Source: Pedobacter sp. PF22-3 (GTDB taxonomy: Bacteria > Bacteroidota > Bacteroidia > Sphingobacteriales > Sphingobacteriaceae). From it: a stretch of DNA of 64,000 bases. Where the stretch lies: positions 434,001 through 498,000 of the forward strand of contig NZ_JAPIVP010000002.1 in NCBI RefSeq assembly GCF_026239555.1. The letters run 5' to 3'. A model generated the notes under the pieces. The model was not told the DNA's origin. It worked only from the letters and a program-made list of their open reading frames with translations, and searched no databases. This document shows, piece by piece, positions 1 to 8,270 of the stretch; the first letter of the stretch is position 1; each line of letters opens with the position of its first letter. The position numbers were made by a program, and so were the translations under genes.

Positions 1-1
1 T

Positions 2-391
2 GATCGTTTAATTATTAATGCGGGTATTGTAGACCGCAATAGTGTGAACGACTTTACGGTGATCGATTTCTCTAAAGATAATGTGGGCAGAGAGGTGGAG
101 GCACTTTTTCTGATTAAAAAAGATGGAAGTTTGACAATGAAAGCAGCAAATAAACCGCCTACCCAACAGAGTATATTCTTAAACAGCGGAATCAGTCCAA
201 CCGCAAACGTAACCTCTTTCGGTTTGGTGTATACCCAGCAGTTTGATACGTTTAAGGAATTTGTTCAGAAAATTTCTGGTGCTTACCGCCGAAACTTGAA
301 AAGAAAACAAAATCAAACTCCTGTTAAAACGAATAAATCAATTAGTAAGGAAGCGATTATCAATCAAAGTAAAGGAAATCAGCGGAGGTAG
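2..391 (+). CDS. C-terminal part of TamB-like translocation/assembly protein (partial)
   Basis: The reading frame is open from base 2 and enters from outside the window, so only the last ~129 residues are seen; the internal GTG at 44 is unlikely to be the start. The segment ends with a beta-strand-like stretch (FGLVYTQQFDTFKEF) followed by a basic, Lys/Arg/Gln-rich tail. A final strand of the type 'GLxYxxxFDTFKEL' closing a long beta protein is typical of Bacteroidota TamB/DUF490 proteins, which sit in the periplasm and help place outer-membrane proteins or lipids. The assignment is an inference from this short end only; another surface or envelope protein with the same kind of tail is possible. 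Confidence 0.45.
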   Translation, partial: DRLIINAGIVDRNSVNDFTVIDFSKDNVGREVEALFLIKKDGSLTMKAANKPPTQQSIFLNSGISPTANVTSFGLVYTQQFDTFKEFVQKISGAYRRNLKRKQNQTPVKTNKSISKEAIINQSKGNQRR

Positions 392-399
392 GGTTGGTT

Positions 400-475
400 G
401 CGTTAGTTCATTGGTCATTGGTTTGTTAGTTATTGGTTAATTGGTCATTGGTTAATTAGTCAATGTCATGGCTAA
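400..475. repeat. Simple repeat of ATTGGTCATTGG / TTGGTTA units
   Basis: Degenerate tandem copies of TTGGTCATTGGTT and TTAGTTATTGGTTAA follow the stop codon of the partial gene. The same unit recurs at 4110-4225. The 430-base gap 392-821 holds this repeat, a decayed REP-like palindrome and the ribBA terminator, but no gene that I can support. Confidence 0.7.
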
Positions 476-585
476 TTGTCTAAGTTAAAACTATTAGATT
501 AGAGACCAAAAACCTATTAACTCGTTAAAGTCGCTTGAAGTCAAATCTTGAAACACAATTCTTATTTGTCAGTCCCACTCCAACA

Positions 586-660
586 TCGTCATCCTCGCGC
601 ATGCGGGGATCTTAATTCTATTTATAATCAATAGAATCACAAATAACATAGATCCTAAAA
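586..660. repeat. Decayed REP-like intergenic palindrome
   Basis: The segment opens with CGTCATCCTCGCGCATGCG and GGGATCTT and has a weak AGATCC counterpart near 650-656. It resembles the better-preserved REP element at 53072-53147 (CGTCATTCCCGCGCACGCGG...). It is probably an old copy of the same family. Confidence 0.4.
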
Positions 661-712
661 CAAGTTCAGGACAACGAACTGTTGGGAACGATGAGCAAGG
701 TTGCGCTAAAAC

Positions 713-755
713 AAAAAGACCAACAATCGAGTCCTGCTCAACTGTTGGTCTTGTA
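713..755 (-). terminator. Rho-independent terminator after ribBA
   Basis: AAGACCAACA at 716-725 is the exact reverse complement of TGTTGGTCTT at 743-752, giving a 10-bp stem with a 17-base loop. Read on the minus strand it is followed by a U-rich run (the AAAACAAAA at 709-717 on the plus strand), so it fits the end of the leftward ribBA transcript. Confidence 0.6.
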
Positions 756-821
756 TAAGTTTTCAATTCGTAGTTCACAGTTCGCGCAATTCAAATTGTG
801 AACTGCAAACTGCTAACTGAG

Positions 822-2033
822 CTATCCTTTCATAATCGAATGGCCCATTTTGTCTCTTTTAGTTGTTAGATAACGTTCGTTGTGTACGTTACTTGCAATT
901 TCGATCGGAATGTTTTCTACCACCTCTAATCCGTAACCAATTAAACCTGCCCTTTTGGTTGGGTTGTTGGTCATTAAACGCATTTTAGTTACCCCTTCTG
1001 ATCTCAGGATCTGCGCGCCTACACCGTAATCGCGTTCATCACCTTTAAAACCCAGCTTAATATTGGCTTCAACGGTATCAAAACCAGCATCCTGTAAGTT
1101 GTAAGAACGTAATTTATTAATCAGTCCAATACCTCTACCTTCCTGGTTCATGTATACCACAATACCTTTACCTTCTTTTTCGATCATTTCTAATGCCTTA
1201 TGCAACTGCGGACCGCAATCGCAACGGCAAGATCCAAAAATATCGCCCGTTACACAAGAGCTGTGCACGCGTGCCAAAATAGGTTCGTTGGGATCCCATT
1301 CGCCCTTAGAAATGGCTAAATGTGTAGCGTTATTATCCAACTGGGTATAGGCCGTCATTCTAAAATCGCCCCAACTGGTAGGCAAATCAATACTTACCTC
1401 TTGCTTAATTAAACTGTCTATCTTTAAACGGTAGGCAATTAAATCTTCAATTGATATAATTTTTAACTGGTGCTGCTCGGCAATTTTAAATAAATCCGGA
1501 AGTCTGGCCATTTCGCCGTCTTCTTTTAAAATCTCTACCAATAAACCTGCAGGTTTCATACCGGCCAAACGTGCTAAATCTACAGCAGCTTCAGTATGAC
1601 CTGCACGACGGATTACCCCACCATCTTTGGCTATTAAAGGAAAAATATGTCCTGGTCTGCCTAACTCTTCAGGGTCGGTTTTGGGATTAACCAAAGCCAA
1701 CATCGTTTTTGAGCGATCGCTTGCCGAAATTCCGGTAGTACAACCATGACCAACCAAATCTACCGAAACTGTAAAATTAGTTTCGTAAGCAGCTGTGTTT
1801 TTACCCACCATCAGGTTAAGGTTTAACTCTTTACAACGTTCTTCTGTTAAGGGCGCACAGATTAAACCACGGCCGTAAGTGGCCATAAAATTGATGATCT
1901 CTGGCGTTGCATTCTCGGCTGCCGTTAAAAAATCACCTTCGTTCTCTCTATTCTCATCATCTACAACAATAATTACTTTACCAGCTTTTATATCTGCGAT
2001 GGCCTCTTCTATTGTGTTTAACTTTGTTTGCAT
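822..2033 (-). CDS. ribBA: Bifunctional 3,4-dihydroxy-2-butanone-4-phosphate synthase / GTP cyclohydrolase II
   Basis: Makes both early precursors of riboflavin in the cytoplasm: dihydroxybutanone phosphate from ribulose 5-phosphate, and the diaminopyrimidine from GTP. The N-terminal half shows the synthase signature ([12 protein letters not shown] near residue 25, then GRPGHIFPL and RAGHTEA); the C-terminal half shows the cyclohydrolase zinc cysteines in [16 protein letters not shown] and the [13 protein letters not shown] arginine loop. I chose the ATG at 2033 ([12 protein letters not shown], 403 aa), which matches where the family usually begins; an in-frame ATG at 2069 would add 12 residues that look non-conserved. 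It lies 140 bases after the LptF/LptG permease gene on the same strand. I saw no FMN riboswitch upstream. Confidence 0.95.
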   Translation of the reverse strand: MQTKLNTIEEAIADIKAGKVIIVVDDENRENEGDFLTAAENATPEIINFMATYGRGLICAPLTEERCKELNLNLMVGKNTAAYETNFTVSVDLVGHGCTTGISASDRSKTMLALVNPKTDPEELGRPGHIFPLIAKDGGVIRRAGHTEAAVDLARLAGMKPAGLLVEILKEDGEMARLPDLFKIAEQHQLKIISIEDLIAYRLKIDSLIKQEVSIDLPTSWGDFRMTAYTQLDNNATHLAISKGEWDPNEPILARVHSSCVTGDIFGSCRCDCGPQLHKALEMIEKEGKGIVVYMNQEGRGIGLINKLRSYNLQDAGFDTVEANIKLGFKGDERDYGVGAQILRSEGVTKMRLMTNNPTKRAGLIGYGLEVVENIPIEIASNVHNERYLTTKRDKMGHSIMKG

Positions 2034-2172
2034 TTTATAAGCATTATGGGGCAATGGTGTATAAGGCACATTAAAATGGTTTTATACTACAAACAATAAC
2101 CCGTACAAATGTACAACCTTATTTGAGCAATATTTGGATTAAAATATCATCTGTAAGTAAAGGAAAAAGGGC

Positions 2173-3597
2173 CTATTTTTCTTTCTTTTTAAACAACTTA
2201 AGAATGAGTTGTTTGTAATAATCTACATCAAACAAAGCCGAATCTGCTGTGGCTTTATAGGTTAAAAAGGCAGCCAGGGGCGACAGCACAATTACAGCAA
2301 TCCACATCCCGAATATCGGGTTCAAATTACCTTCACGAGCCGATTTTTCGGCCACTGTAGTGATAATATGGTACACCAGGAAGAAACAAATCGCCACTAC
2401 TACGGGCAAGCCCATCCCACCTTTTCTGATAATGGCTCCCAATGGCGCACCAATAAAAAACAACAGGATGCAGGATGCTGCCAGCGTGAATTTACGCTGA
2501 TACTCTACGGTGGCAAAAATGATTTCGCCGGTTAAATCGGTTTGGCGAGGTCCCCAATTGGGTACATGCTGCATAATGTTAGCCACCGTGCTATTGGCAT
2601 TCTCCAAAGCCATTTTACGCGATCCGTTTGGAATATCTTTTAATATGACGTCGTCAATCTCTTTCGGTACGGCTTTTACACTGGTATAACCCCTGGTTAC
2701 ATTAAATTGCTTAAAGTTACTGTTGAGATTGGCCACCGTACGCATTTTCATCGTATCCAATTGCTTCGTCAGCGAGTCGCGCTTTTTTACAATCCCTTTC
2801 AGGTTTAACATGGGGGTACTGTTTCCGAAAGCATTGGGATCGGTTGTACTGCCATCAAAAGACGACATATCGAAACGGGGTGAGGTTTCTTTAAAACGGT
2901 TTCGTGTAAAAATCTGCCTGGGGTTGTACATGCCGTTTTTTGCAGCTTGTTCTTCGTACTGCACTCCATTTTTAAGGTTAAGCACCAAAAACTTACCATC
3001 GGCAGTTTTATTCATTTTACCTTCCCTGGCCAGAATTACTTTCGGAATACCATTATTTTCGCGGTGATCGTAAATCATGATATTGTGCAGCGTACCATCT
3101 TCTTCTTTTGAATCTACACGGATGGCATAGCCTGGAATGTCATTGTTAAAAACCCCTGGTTTAATCAAAAATGAAAGTTTTTTATTTCTGATATCGTACA
3201 ATAGCGATCCAAATTTGAGGTTGGCTTTGGGCAACATATAGTTGGCAAAAAAGAAAGAGGCTACCGTGAGCATCAAAATAACCACAAACAAAGGACGCAT
3301 GGCTTTCTGCAAAGAAATACCTGCTGATTTGATGGCCACCAGCTCGTAATTTTCGCCCAATGTACCAAAAGTCATGATGGAAGAAAGTAATACCGAAAGT
3401 GGAAGCGCCATGGAAACATTGGCAGCCGAGGCATAATACATCAGTTCCAGAATGGTATACCATTCGAAACCTTTTCCAATTAAATCATCAATCCATTTAA
3501 ACAGAAAAAACATTAATAGAATAAACATCATAACAAAAAATGTTGCTATGAATGGCTTCACAAATGCTTTTATTAACAGAAGATGTATTTTTTTCAC
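2173..3597 (-). CDS. LptF/LptG family lipopolysaccharide export permease
   Basis: Inner-membrane permease of the YjgP/YjgQ family (474 aa), part of the Lpt machine that extracts lipopolysaccharide from the inner membrane with the LptB ATPase and passes it to the periplasmic bridge. Visible: an N-terminal pair of membrane segments (about 10-35 and 55-75), a third near 100-120, a long periplasmic beta region (about 130-370) and three C-terminal membrane segments (about 375-455), the last containing 'GAPLGAIIRKGGMG', typical of this family. Bacteroidota usually carry two paralogues, and sequence alone does not say whether this is the F or the G partner. It follows the START-like gene by 30 bases on the same strand, suggesting co-transcription. 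Confidence 0.9.
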   Translation of the reverse strand: MKKIHLLLIKAFVKPFIATFFVMMFILLMFFLFKWIDDLIGKGFEWYTILELMYYASAANVSMALPLSVLLSSIMTFGTLGENYELVAIKSAGISLQKAMRPLFVVILMLTVASFFFANYMLPKANLKFGSLLYDIRNKKLSFLIKPGVFNNDIPGYAIRVDSKEEDGTLHNIMIYDHRENNGIPKVILAREGKMNKTADGKFLVLNLKNGVQYEEQAAKNGMYNPRQIFTRNRFKETSPRFDMSSFDGSTTDPNAFGNSTPMLNLKGIVKKRDSLTKQLDTMKMRTVANLNSNFKQFNVTRGYTSVKAVPKEIDDVILKDIPNGSRKMALENANSTVANIMQHVPNWGPRQTDLTGEIIFATVEYQRKFTLAASCILLFFIGAPLGAIIRKGGMGLPVVVAICFFLVYHIITTVAEKSAREGNLNPIFGMWIAVIVLSPLAAFLTYKATADSALFDVDYYKQLILKLFKKKEK

Positions 3598-3627
3598 CTT
3601 ACAAAGGTAAACAATACGAAGATAATA

Positions 3628-4008
3628 TTACGCACCCAAAACGCTAATCAGATAATCGATCTGGTTGTCCCAGATTAATTTTTTCTCTGCTAAAAGTTCA
3701 TCGGTCGTAAAATCGGTGATCGAGAGGGCAACATCATTGGTTAATTCGTCCTGTACAATTTCCATCTCAAAATAACATTGAGGTTCATCATCCAGCCACT
3801 TAAATTTAACCAGTTTATTTTCTTTAATGGAAACCAGTTTTGCTTTTTGTTGCTCATCGTCCCATGTAAAAGTATATACCTGATCGCGAAAATTCACATC
3901 GTCCGCAAACCATTGTGATAAGCCGTTTGGCTCACTTATAAAGCTATACAATATTCTTGGTGACGATCTAACTTCGTACTCTAGTGTAAATTTTTTCTTT
4001 TCTGCCAT
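3628..4008 (-). CDS. START-like domain (SRPBCC fold) protein
   Basis: A protein of 126 aa that reads as one complete START/AHSA1-like helix-grip domain: EYEVRSSPRILYSFISEPNGLSQWFADDV at the N-terminus is the classic first helix and strand of this fold (shown here as a description, residues about 9-37), and the C-terminal helix carries WDNQIDYLISVLG. Such proteins bind small hydrophobic ligands or act as co-chaperones; the ligand is unknown. I start it at the ATG at 4008 (MAEKKKFTLEY) rather than the ATG at 4041, since the domain begins immediately after. It is a short conserved gene in Bacteroidota, and its position upstream of an Lpt permease may be incidental. Confidence 0.8.
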   Translation of the reverse strand: MAEKKKFTLEYEVRSSPRILYSFISEPNGLSQWFADDVNFRDQVYTFTWDDEQQKAKLVSIKENKLVKFKWLDDEPQCYFEMEIVQDELTNDVALSITDFTTDELLAEKKLIWDNQIDYLISVLGA

Positions 4009-4109
4009 TTTTAGTACACTACCAGGATAATTTCCGGACAATTTTTTAATATTATTTTGCTAAAGAAAGGTAATTTATTCTATATCTGCAACAATATAAT
4101 TTTTATTGG

Positions 4110-4225
4110 TTCCAGGTTGTGCATTGGTTCATTTGCCATTGGTTCAGTGGTCATTAGTTCATTGGTCATTGTTGAGTGGTCATTGGTCATTAGTCACTGG
4201 GCATTAGTTTATTACTCAGTGGCCA
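4110..4225. repeat. Simple repeat of (CA)TTGGTCATTAGT units
   Basis: About eight degenerate copies of TTGGTCATTGG / AGTGGTCATTAG in direct orientation, the same family as at 400-475. The whole interval 4009-5052 has no gene that I can support; it holds this array, the 11-bp array at 4564-4669 and the tRNA promoter. Confidence 0.75.
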
Positions 4226-4563
4226 TTACCTCGTTATTCATGCCAGCAGGCTATATTGATAACGATCCTGAGGCGCGGATTGATTAGTAGACCCAAATTC
4301 CTATTCCAAATATGCCACACAAATTCATAAAAAACCGGAAGCTTGTATAAACCGCATAGCGTTAAGAAAAAAGATGGTACAAAGCTGAGCAATTTGAGGG
4401 ATAAATAATGTCGTTAAATCTGCACTAATAGCCGTCTTGAAGACTTTTTATCTTATAAGGCTTTACTTTTTCGGTTGAAATGCAGGGCCTGATCTGCCTC
4501 AAATGCTTAAGCAAAGACTGATTAATTGGTCAATTGTCTTCAGCACAAAAAACACCAAATTCC

Positions 4564-4669
4564 TTTACCTATTCTTTACCATTTGTTTACCTGTTCTATA
4601 CACCAAGTTAACCCCATGTTTACCTTTTGCTTACCTATTCTTTACCATGGCGTTACCTCATTTATTACC
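4564..4669. repeat. Array of ten TTTACC boxes at 11-bp spacing
   Basis: TTTACC or a close variant starts at 4564, 4575, 4586, 4597 (TATACA), 4608 (TTAACC), 4619, 4630 (CTTACC), 4641, 4652 (GTTACC) and 4664 (ATTACC). Nine units are spaced by exactly 11 bases although the five intervening bases vary. The array ends in TACCTAAAAGGTA, a short palindrome. Eleven bases is about one helical turn, so the boxes lie on one face of the DNA. The function is unknown; a phased protein-binding array or a minisatellite are both possible. Confidence 0.75.
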
Positions 4670-4988
4670 TAAAAGGTAAAGGATTAGCGAATAAGTGGTA
4701 CAGCTGGAGCGAAGCAGGTGTTAACCTGGCCCCTCCAAAGGGTAGTTCATACCCAAAACCATCCTATTGTCTGATGATACCATTATTCCTACAATTGCAA
4801 GCGCAGAAAATAGCTTTAATTGACCGCTCCGCAAAACCTGTACGCACCGCAGCCTTATTTTGTATAAAATAGCGTTCTTAAAAGGATTAATATAAAGATA
4901 AAAACTTCCAAAAAGCAATCAATTTTATTGACTACCAACGTCTTAAACTATTTTTCACATTTCTTTTTAATAGAATGTATATTTATTC

Positions 4989-4996
4989 TATATTTG
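4989..4996 (+). promoter_or_regulatory. -7 box of the tRNA-Met promoter
   Basis: TATATTTG fits the Bacteroidota -7 consensus TAnnTTTG and lies 56 bases before the tRNA. No clear -33 TTG is seen at the expected distance. A nearly identical stretch (TTTATTCTATATCTGCAAC) occurs at about 4074-4092, in front of no gene, perhaps a duplicated relic. Confidence 0.4.
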
Positions 4997-5052
4997 CAAC
5001 TCTTAAAAATAACCACTTCGATATTTACATTTATCCGTAAATATGAAAGCCC

Positions 5053-5126
5053 GGCGGGGTAGCTCAGATGGTTAGAGCGCAGGATTCATAACCCTGAGGT
5101 CGGCAGTTCGATCCTGCTCCCCGCTA
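5053..5126 (+). tRNA. tRNA with CAU anticodon (tRNA-Met, elongator type)
   Basis: Full cloverleaf: acceptor GGCGGGG pairs with CCCCGCT (one G-U at 1-72), D-arm GCTC/GAGC, anticodon stem CAGGA/CCCTG around TTCATAA, and T-arm GGCAG/CTGCT with TTCGATC loop; A73 discriminator, CCA not encoded. The anticodon stem lacks the GGG/CCC triplet and the 1-72 mismatch of initiator tRNA, so it is an elongator tRNA-Met or, if the C34 is modified to lysidine, tRNA-Ile2. The A31-C39 position is not a Watson-Crick pair. A terminator hairpin follows directly. The tRNA forms the left edge of the accessory island. Confidence 0.95.
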
Positions 5127-5129
5127 CTT

Positions 5130-5164
5130 AAGGAAACAACACACACGAGTTGTTTCCTTTTTTT
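5130..5164 (+). terminator. Terminator of tRNA-Met; left copy of island-flanking hairpin
   Basis: AAGGAAACAAC (5130-5140) pairs perfectly with GTTGTTTCCTT (5149-5159) and is followed by a run of T. A closely similar hairpin, with the same T run and the same downstream AT..CCATAA, recurs at 19226-19260. Confidence 0.85.
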
Positions 5165-5427
5165 ATGACCATAAGAATTTATTAGTCAAAACTTTACGTT
5201 GGCGCAATAGTGGAAAGACCAGGTGCATTGACCCCATCTCACCAAAAGACGACAGTCCGATAATCTACTGGTTTACAGCAAATTTATACACCAATAAAAT
5301 TGGCGAAACGGCGTTAATACACTCTGGTTTATGCAACCAAGCTTAAGGGATAAACAGTTAAATCTCCTTACAAATATTACTCGTTCCAAAATTTGACACA
5401 ATTGGAGTTACCGGTTTCGCCTACTTC

Positions 5428-6090
5428 TTATGCTGAAAACAAATCGAGTTTGCGATTGATAGATAACATCGTTTTAAAGATCAAATCGAAATAAGAAAGC
5501 GCAATTTCTCTTGAGAATTCTTGTTGATATAGCTGAGAAAATGTGGATGATAAGGTCGTAATTTGTGTTTTCTGACCTAGTTTGACGTCTTCCCCAGATT
5601 TGAGGGAATTTTTTACCTCCTCAAAACTGAACATAAAACCCGAAAATTTCGCTGGGGCATCCTTGATAATCTTTTTGGTCTCAGCATGGGAATAAGGATT
5701 TCGGATTTTATTCTTAACATCCTCCAGCTGATCGAATTCTTGCTGACTCAACAGCCCTTCTTTCAATGCTAACTTCAAGGAATCAAGCAGAATCAGGCGG
5801 TCGTATTTTGTGATAGCCTCATCGGTGAGCTTGTTGTATAGCTCAGGCTGAGCATAAGTTACTCCAAGTGTGTATTTTTGAATTAGAGCCAGTTTGATTA
5901 GCCGCTCCAGAAAATGATTAGTAGCAAAGATGCTCGCCTGAAACAGCTCTAGCATAAGGGTTTTGAGAATTTCTAATCGGAGCGATGAAAGCGAAAGAAA
6001 ATGATCTGCCTTTGGCTCCAAATATTTTTCTATCACTTTGTAATTTAACTTAGTTTTCTCAGCTAAATCCTTTGTAAACAATTGTTCCAT
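5428..6090 (-). CDS. HEPN-like helical protein of unknown function
   Basis: A 220-aa, mostly helical, soluble protein. It carries R130-N-P-Y-S-H135, the R-x4-H signature of HEPN domains, after a helix with hydrophobic heptads, which is the normal place for the motif. HEPN proteins are often metal-independent RNases in toxin-antitoxin, abortive-infection and defence systems, but many are only structural, so RNase activity is an inference. I do not recognise a named family. It is the first gene to the right of the tRNA and is read towards it; the next gene on the same strand begins about 950 bases away, so it is probably its own unit. Confidence 0.6.
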   Translation of the reverse strand: MEQLFTKDLAEKTKLNYKVIEKYLEPKADHFLSLSSLRLEILKTLMLELFQASIFATNHFLERLIKLALIQKYTLGVTYAQPELYNKLTDEAITKYDRLILLDSLKLALKEGLLSQQEFDQLEDVKNKIRNPYSHAETKKIIKDAPAKFSGFMFSFEEVKNSLKSGEDVKLGQKTQITTLSSTFSQLYQQEFSREIALSYFDLIFKTMLSINRKLDLFSA

Positions 6091-6183
6091 GACTTTAAAA
6101 TTGACTATTTAATTGTGCATTTTATTAAAAATTTTGACACATGAGCGTGTTGAAATAGTTATTAAATTAATATTTGATTACAA

Positions 6184-7041
6184 TTACCCCATCAGGCGCT
6201 TAGTCAATACCCATCCAAAAACCTGTTCAACTATGCAATTGGCTATTTCGATCATTCCGATAACTGCCTCAAGCTTGTTTTCCTCAGAAACCTCGTTATC
6301 TGTCCGCCCAATAAAAGTCTTCACTTTTCCATCTTCCATTTTATTGAAAGCCGTTGCGCCATGGATGTGCTTACTACTGAAATGTACAAAACCCGAGGTT
6401 TCCTCATATACTTTTTTCATCCAGGGATATCGTGATGTTTCTTTTTGAACCAAATAACAATCTGTCATCTGCTTATTATCCTTATCCCTCATCAAATCAA
6501 TCCGTTCTCCTAAAAGAACTTTTCTGGCAAACTCATGCGGATTACTTACTAACCAGCTTGCTGTAAGGCGCAGGTATGTATCCAAAAAAGGTCTTACCAA
6601 GTGGGCCGCAGAAATGTAATTTGAACTTCCCATTAGCGTAATAAATCCAAAACTGAGTGACATGGCGCGATTAAGGATACCTGCCACATAAAAATCAAGA
6701 TCGTAAAGACCATTTCCTGAATACATCACCTCTTTACCCAGAGTCAGGAATCTTTTATCGAAAGTTTCCAGGCGCTGCAGATAGAAAGCAAGCCATCCTC
6801 TTAGCTCATCATCTCTAGTGTCAGCCGGGATGACATTGTCTTTTAACGCTAAGCTTTGCCAGAATTTTCTGGCATTTAATTTAATAAACTTTTCATTCCC
6901 TATATGCCAAAACTTCTCTCCTTTCTTATTCAGAACTAAGCAGCCTAAATCGCATTCAACCTCATCACCCTGGTCTGATTGGCTCAAGAATACAGGTTTC
7001 ATTTCCTCGGGAATTTCTTTTACAGTCTCTTTCCAATTCAT
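6184..7041 (-). CDS. DUF5677-like helical protein
   Basis: About 285 aa. The middle resembles DUF5677 proteins: a run of helices with 'AAHLVRPFLDTYLRL', where an R/D-rich helix is followed by 'YEETSGFVHFSSKH' (S/H-containing helix). No catalytic role is established for the family. An ATG at 7098 would extend the protein over the 3' end of the next gene by 25 bases, but those extra residues are just the neighbour's C-terminus in another frame, so I prefer the ATG at 7041 (MNWKETVKEIP). It follows the 307-aa HEPN-like gene on the same strand with about 30 bases between them, which suggests a two-gene operon, perhaps with linked functions. Confidence 0.55.
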   Translation of the reverse strand: MNWKETVKEIPEEMKPVFLSQSDQGDEVECDLGCLVLNKKGEKFWHIGNEKFIKLNARKFWQSLALKDNVIPADTRDDELRGWLAFYLQRLETFDKRFLTLGKEVMYSGNGLYDLDFYVAGILNRAMSLSFGFITLMGSSNYISAAHLVRPFLDTYLRLTASWLVSNPHEFARKVLLGERIDLMRDKDNKQMTDCYLVQKETSRYPWMKKVYEETSGFVHFSSKHIHGATAFNKMEDGKVKTFIGRTDNEVSEENKLEAVIGMIEIANCIVEQVFGWVLTKRLMG

Positions 7042-7073
7042 AGAAAAATAGCTTTTATTTTTTGTTAGTTTGA

Positions 7074-7997
7074 TTAGCCGCCCTGATAAGGGCTCCAATC
7101 CATATAATGAGGCCTTGTATAAAGCACAACATAAAATGTTCTTGCCTTGGGAAAATGGCGCACAACTTGAATTTCTTTTTTATAGCGGAACTCAGCAGAA
7201 GAATCATAGCAGTATTGCCTGATCCTTTTAAGTAATTTTGTGTACAAATGAAATATAGCCATCGTCTTGTGAAATATCAATGTCCATTCTTCAAAGGAAA
7301 CTCCATGCCTTGATTCATCTTTATCCGGCTCAAAATTATTAAAGCTGATAGATCTTCCTAGAATGGCATATTGAGAATGTGATATGGCGTTTCTGATTTG
7401 AGGAAAATGGCATTCTTCAAACCCCTTACTGAGCGCTGGCAGATATTCCTTCAGCCCGGTTTTAATCTGCTCTAAGAGCTCGCGACGTGAAAAACTTCCA
7501 GGCTTCGCCTTTCCAAATCCATTTATGCTGCAATGCCAATCATAACCTTTTCCCTCTACTAATCTTAACAACTGATAAAACTTTTTCAAAAAAGTTTCAC
7601 CTTCCCAAATTTTAATGTAAATGAGCATTTCAATCTGAATGGTAAGCTCCTCAGCCGCTATCACATCCTTTAGCTCTGTGTCTGCCTCTATTCCCAAATT
7701 AACTGCTTTTTTATAATCCTCAAAACTCGCCACATCTGCAGAATTCCCATAATGGGCAATAAATTTGTAGTTAGTCGTCTCGCAATACCCTGCCATGTCA
7801 TCACCTATATTATAGTACTGCATAAGTTCTTTGGTCCCGGGATTTTCGAAGTCTTCCTCTTCTGATAAAAATGCCCCTTCCATAGCCAGGAGTAGGTCTC
7901 CGGGGTGAATTTTATTTTTGTTTGCTAACTCAAATAGGCGATTGAAGGCCTCTTCGAGCTCTGATTCAGTCTGAAGTATGAGATCTTGAAAGAGCAT
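7074..7997 (-). CDS. HEPN-like protein of unknown function
   Basis: 307 aa, predicted cytoplasmic. R202-N-A-I-S-H207 (in 'FPQIRNAISHSQY') is an R-x4-H HEPN motif set in a helix, followed by a beta-like turn (residues 210-225) and a final long helix. The N-terminal third is acidic and helical and is not recognised. It is the first gene of a probable pair with the DUF5677-like gene; a possible functional parallel is a toxin with a partner, but I see nothing that shows which partner neutralises which. Start ATG at 7997. Confidence 0.55.
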   Translation of the reverse strand: MLFQDLILQTESELEEAFNRLFELANKNKIHPGDLLLAMEGAFLSEEEDFENPGTKELMQYYNIGDDMAGYCETTNYKFIAHYGNSADVASFEDYKKAVNLGIEADTELKDVIAAEELTIQIEMLIYIKIWEGETFLKKFYQLLRLVEGKGYDWHCSINGFGKAKPGSFSRRELLEQIKTGLKEYLPALSKGFEECHFPQIRNAISHSQYAILGRSISFNNFEPDKDESRHGVSFEEWTLIFHKTMAIFHLYTKLLKRIRQYCYDSSAEFRYKKEIQVVRHFPKARTFYVVLYTRPHYMDWSPYQGG

Positions 7998-8064
7998 TTG
8001 CTAATCAAATTAGATAAAAGTCAAATATAAGCTATTCGAAATCAGCTTTAATTTAACAATTCGT

Positions 8065-8260
8065 TATATTTGCTCTTTAAGGCAACGGACCTTAAGATTT
8101 TAGGAGAAAAAATGACCTCTCACGAAACAGCAAGGTAATTTGGTTACACTCTGATTTTGTGTTACGACCTTATTGATAACTATAAGAATGCTTATTAATC
8201 GATACAGGGTATAAGTCTTTATTTCGAATCCCATTGTGTTTGCCACTCTGGGATTTTTTT
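8065..8260 (+). promoter_or_regulatory. Promoter, mini-ORF and terminator-like hairpin ahead of the 459-aa gene
   Basis: TATATTTG at 8065-8072 fits the -7 consensus. Downstream lie a small stem (TTAAGG/CCTTAA around 8075-8095), an 8-codon ORF starting at about 8112 (MTSHETAR, preceded by AGGAGAAAAA), and a hairpin AATCCCA (8227-8233)/TGGGATT (8249-8255) followed by seven T, ending 11 bases before the ATG at 8271. This order (promoter, tiny ORF, terminator, gene) resembles an attenuation leader; it could also be a separate small RNA. Confidence 0.35.
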
Positions 8261-8270
8261 AAATTACAAT

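Noticed and set aside
569..778. 69-codon minus-strand ORF upstream of ribBA
   Set aside because: It covers the REP-like palindrome and the ribBA terminator, and its residues have no protein-like character.
2034..2172. FMN riboswitch upstream of ribBA
   Set aside because: None of the conserved FMN-riboswitch blocks was seen in the 140-base gap.
4627..4918. ORFs of 60-80 codons on both strands, one minus-strand read with 'NKAAVRTGFAERSIKA', reminiscent of a phage terminase small subunit
   Set aside because: Only ~16 residues match by eye, with no start and stops on both sides. The 4009-5052 area is a repeat-rich gene-free region.
5165..5427. Integrase or att relic just right of the tRNA
   Set aside because: No protein-like stretch or recombinase motif could be read in 263 bases, although the position would suit one.
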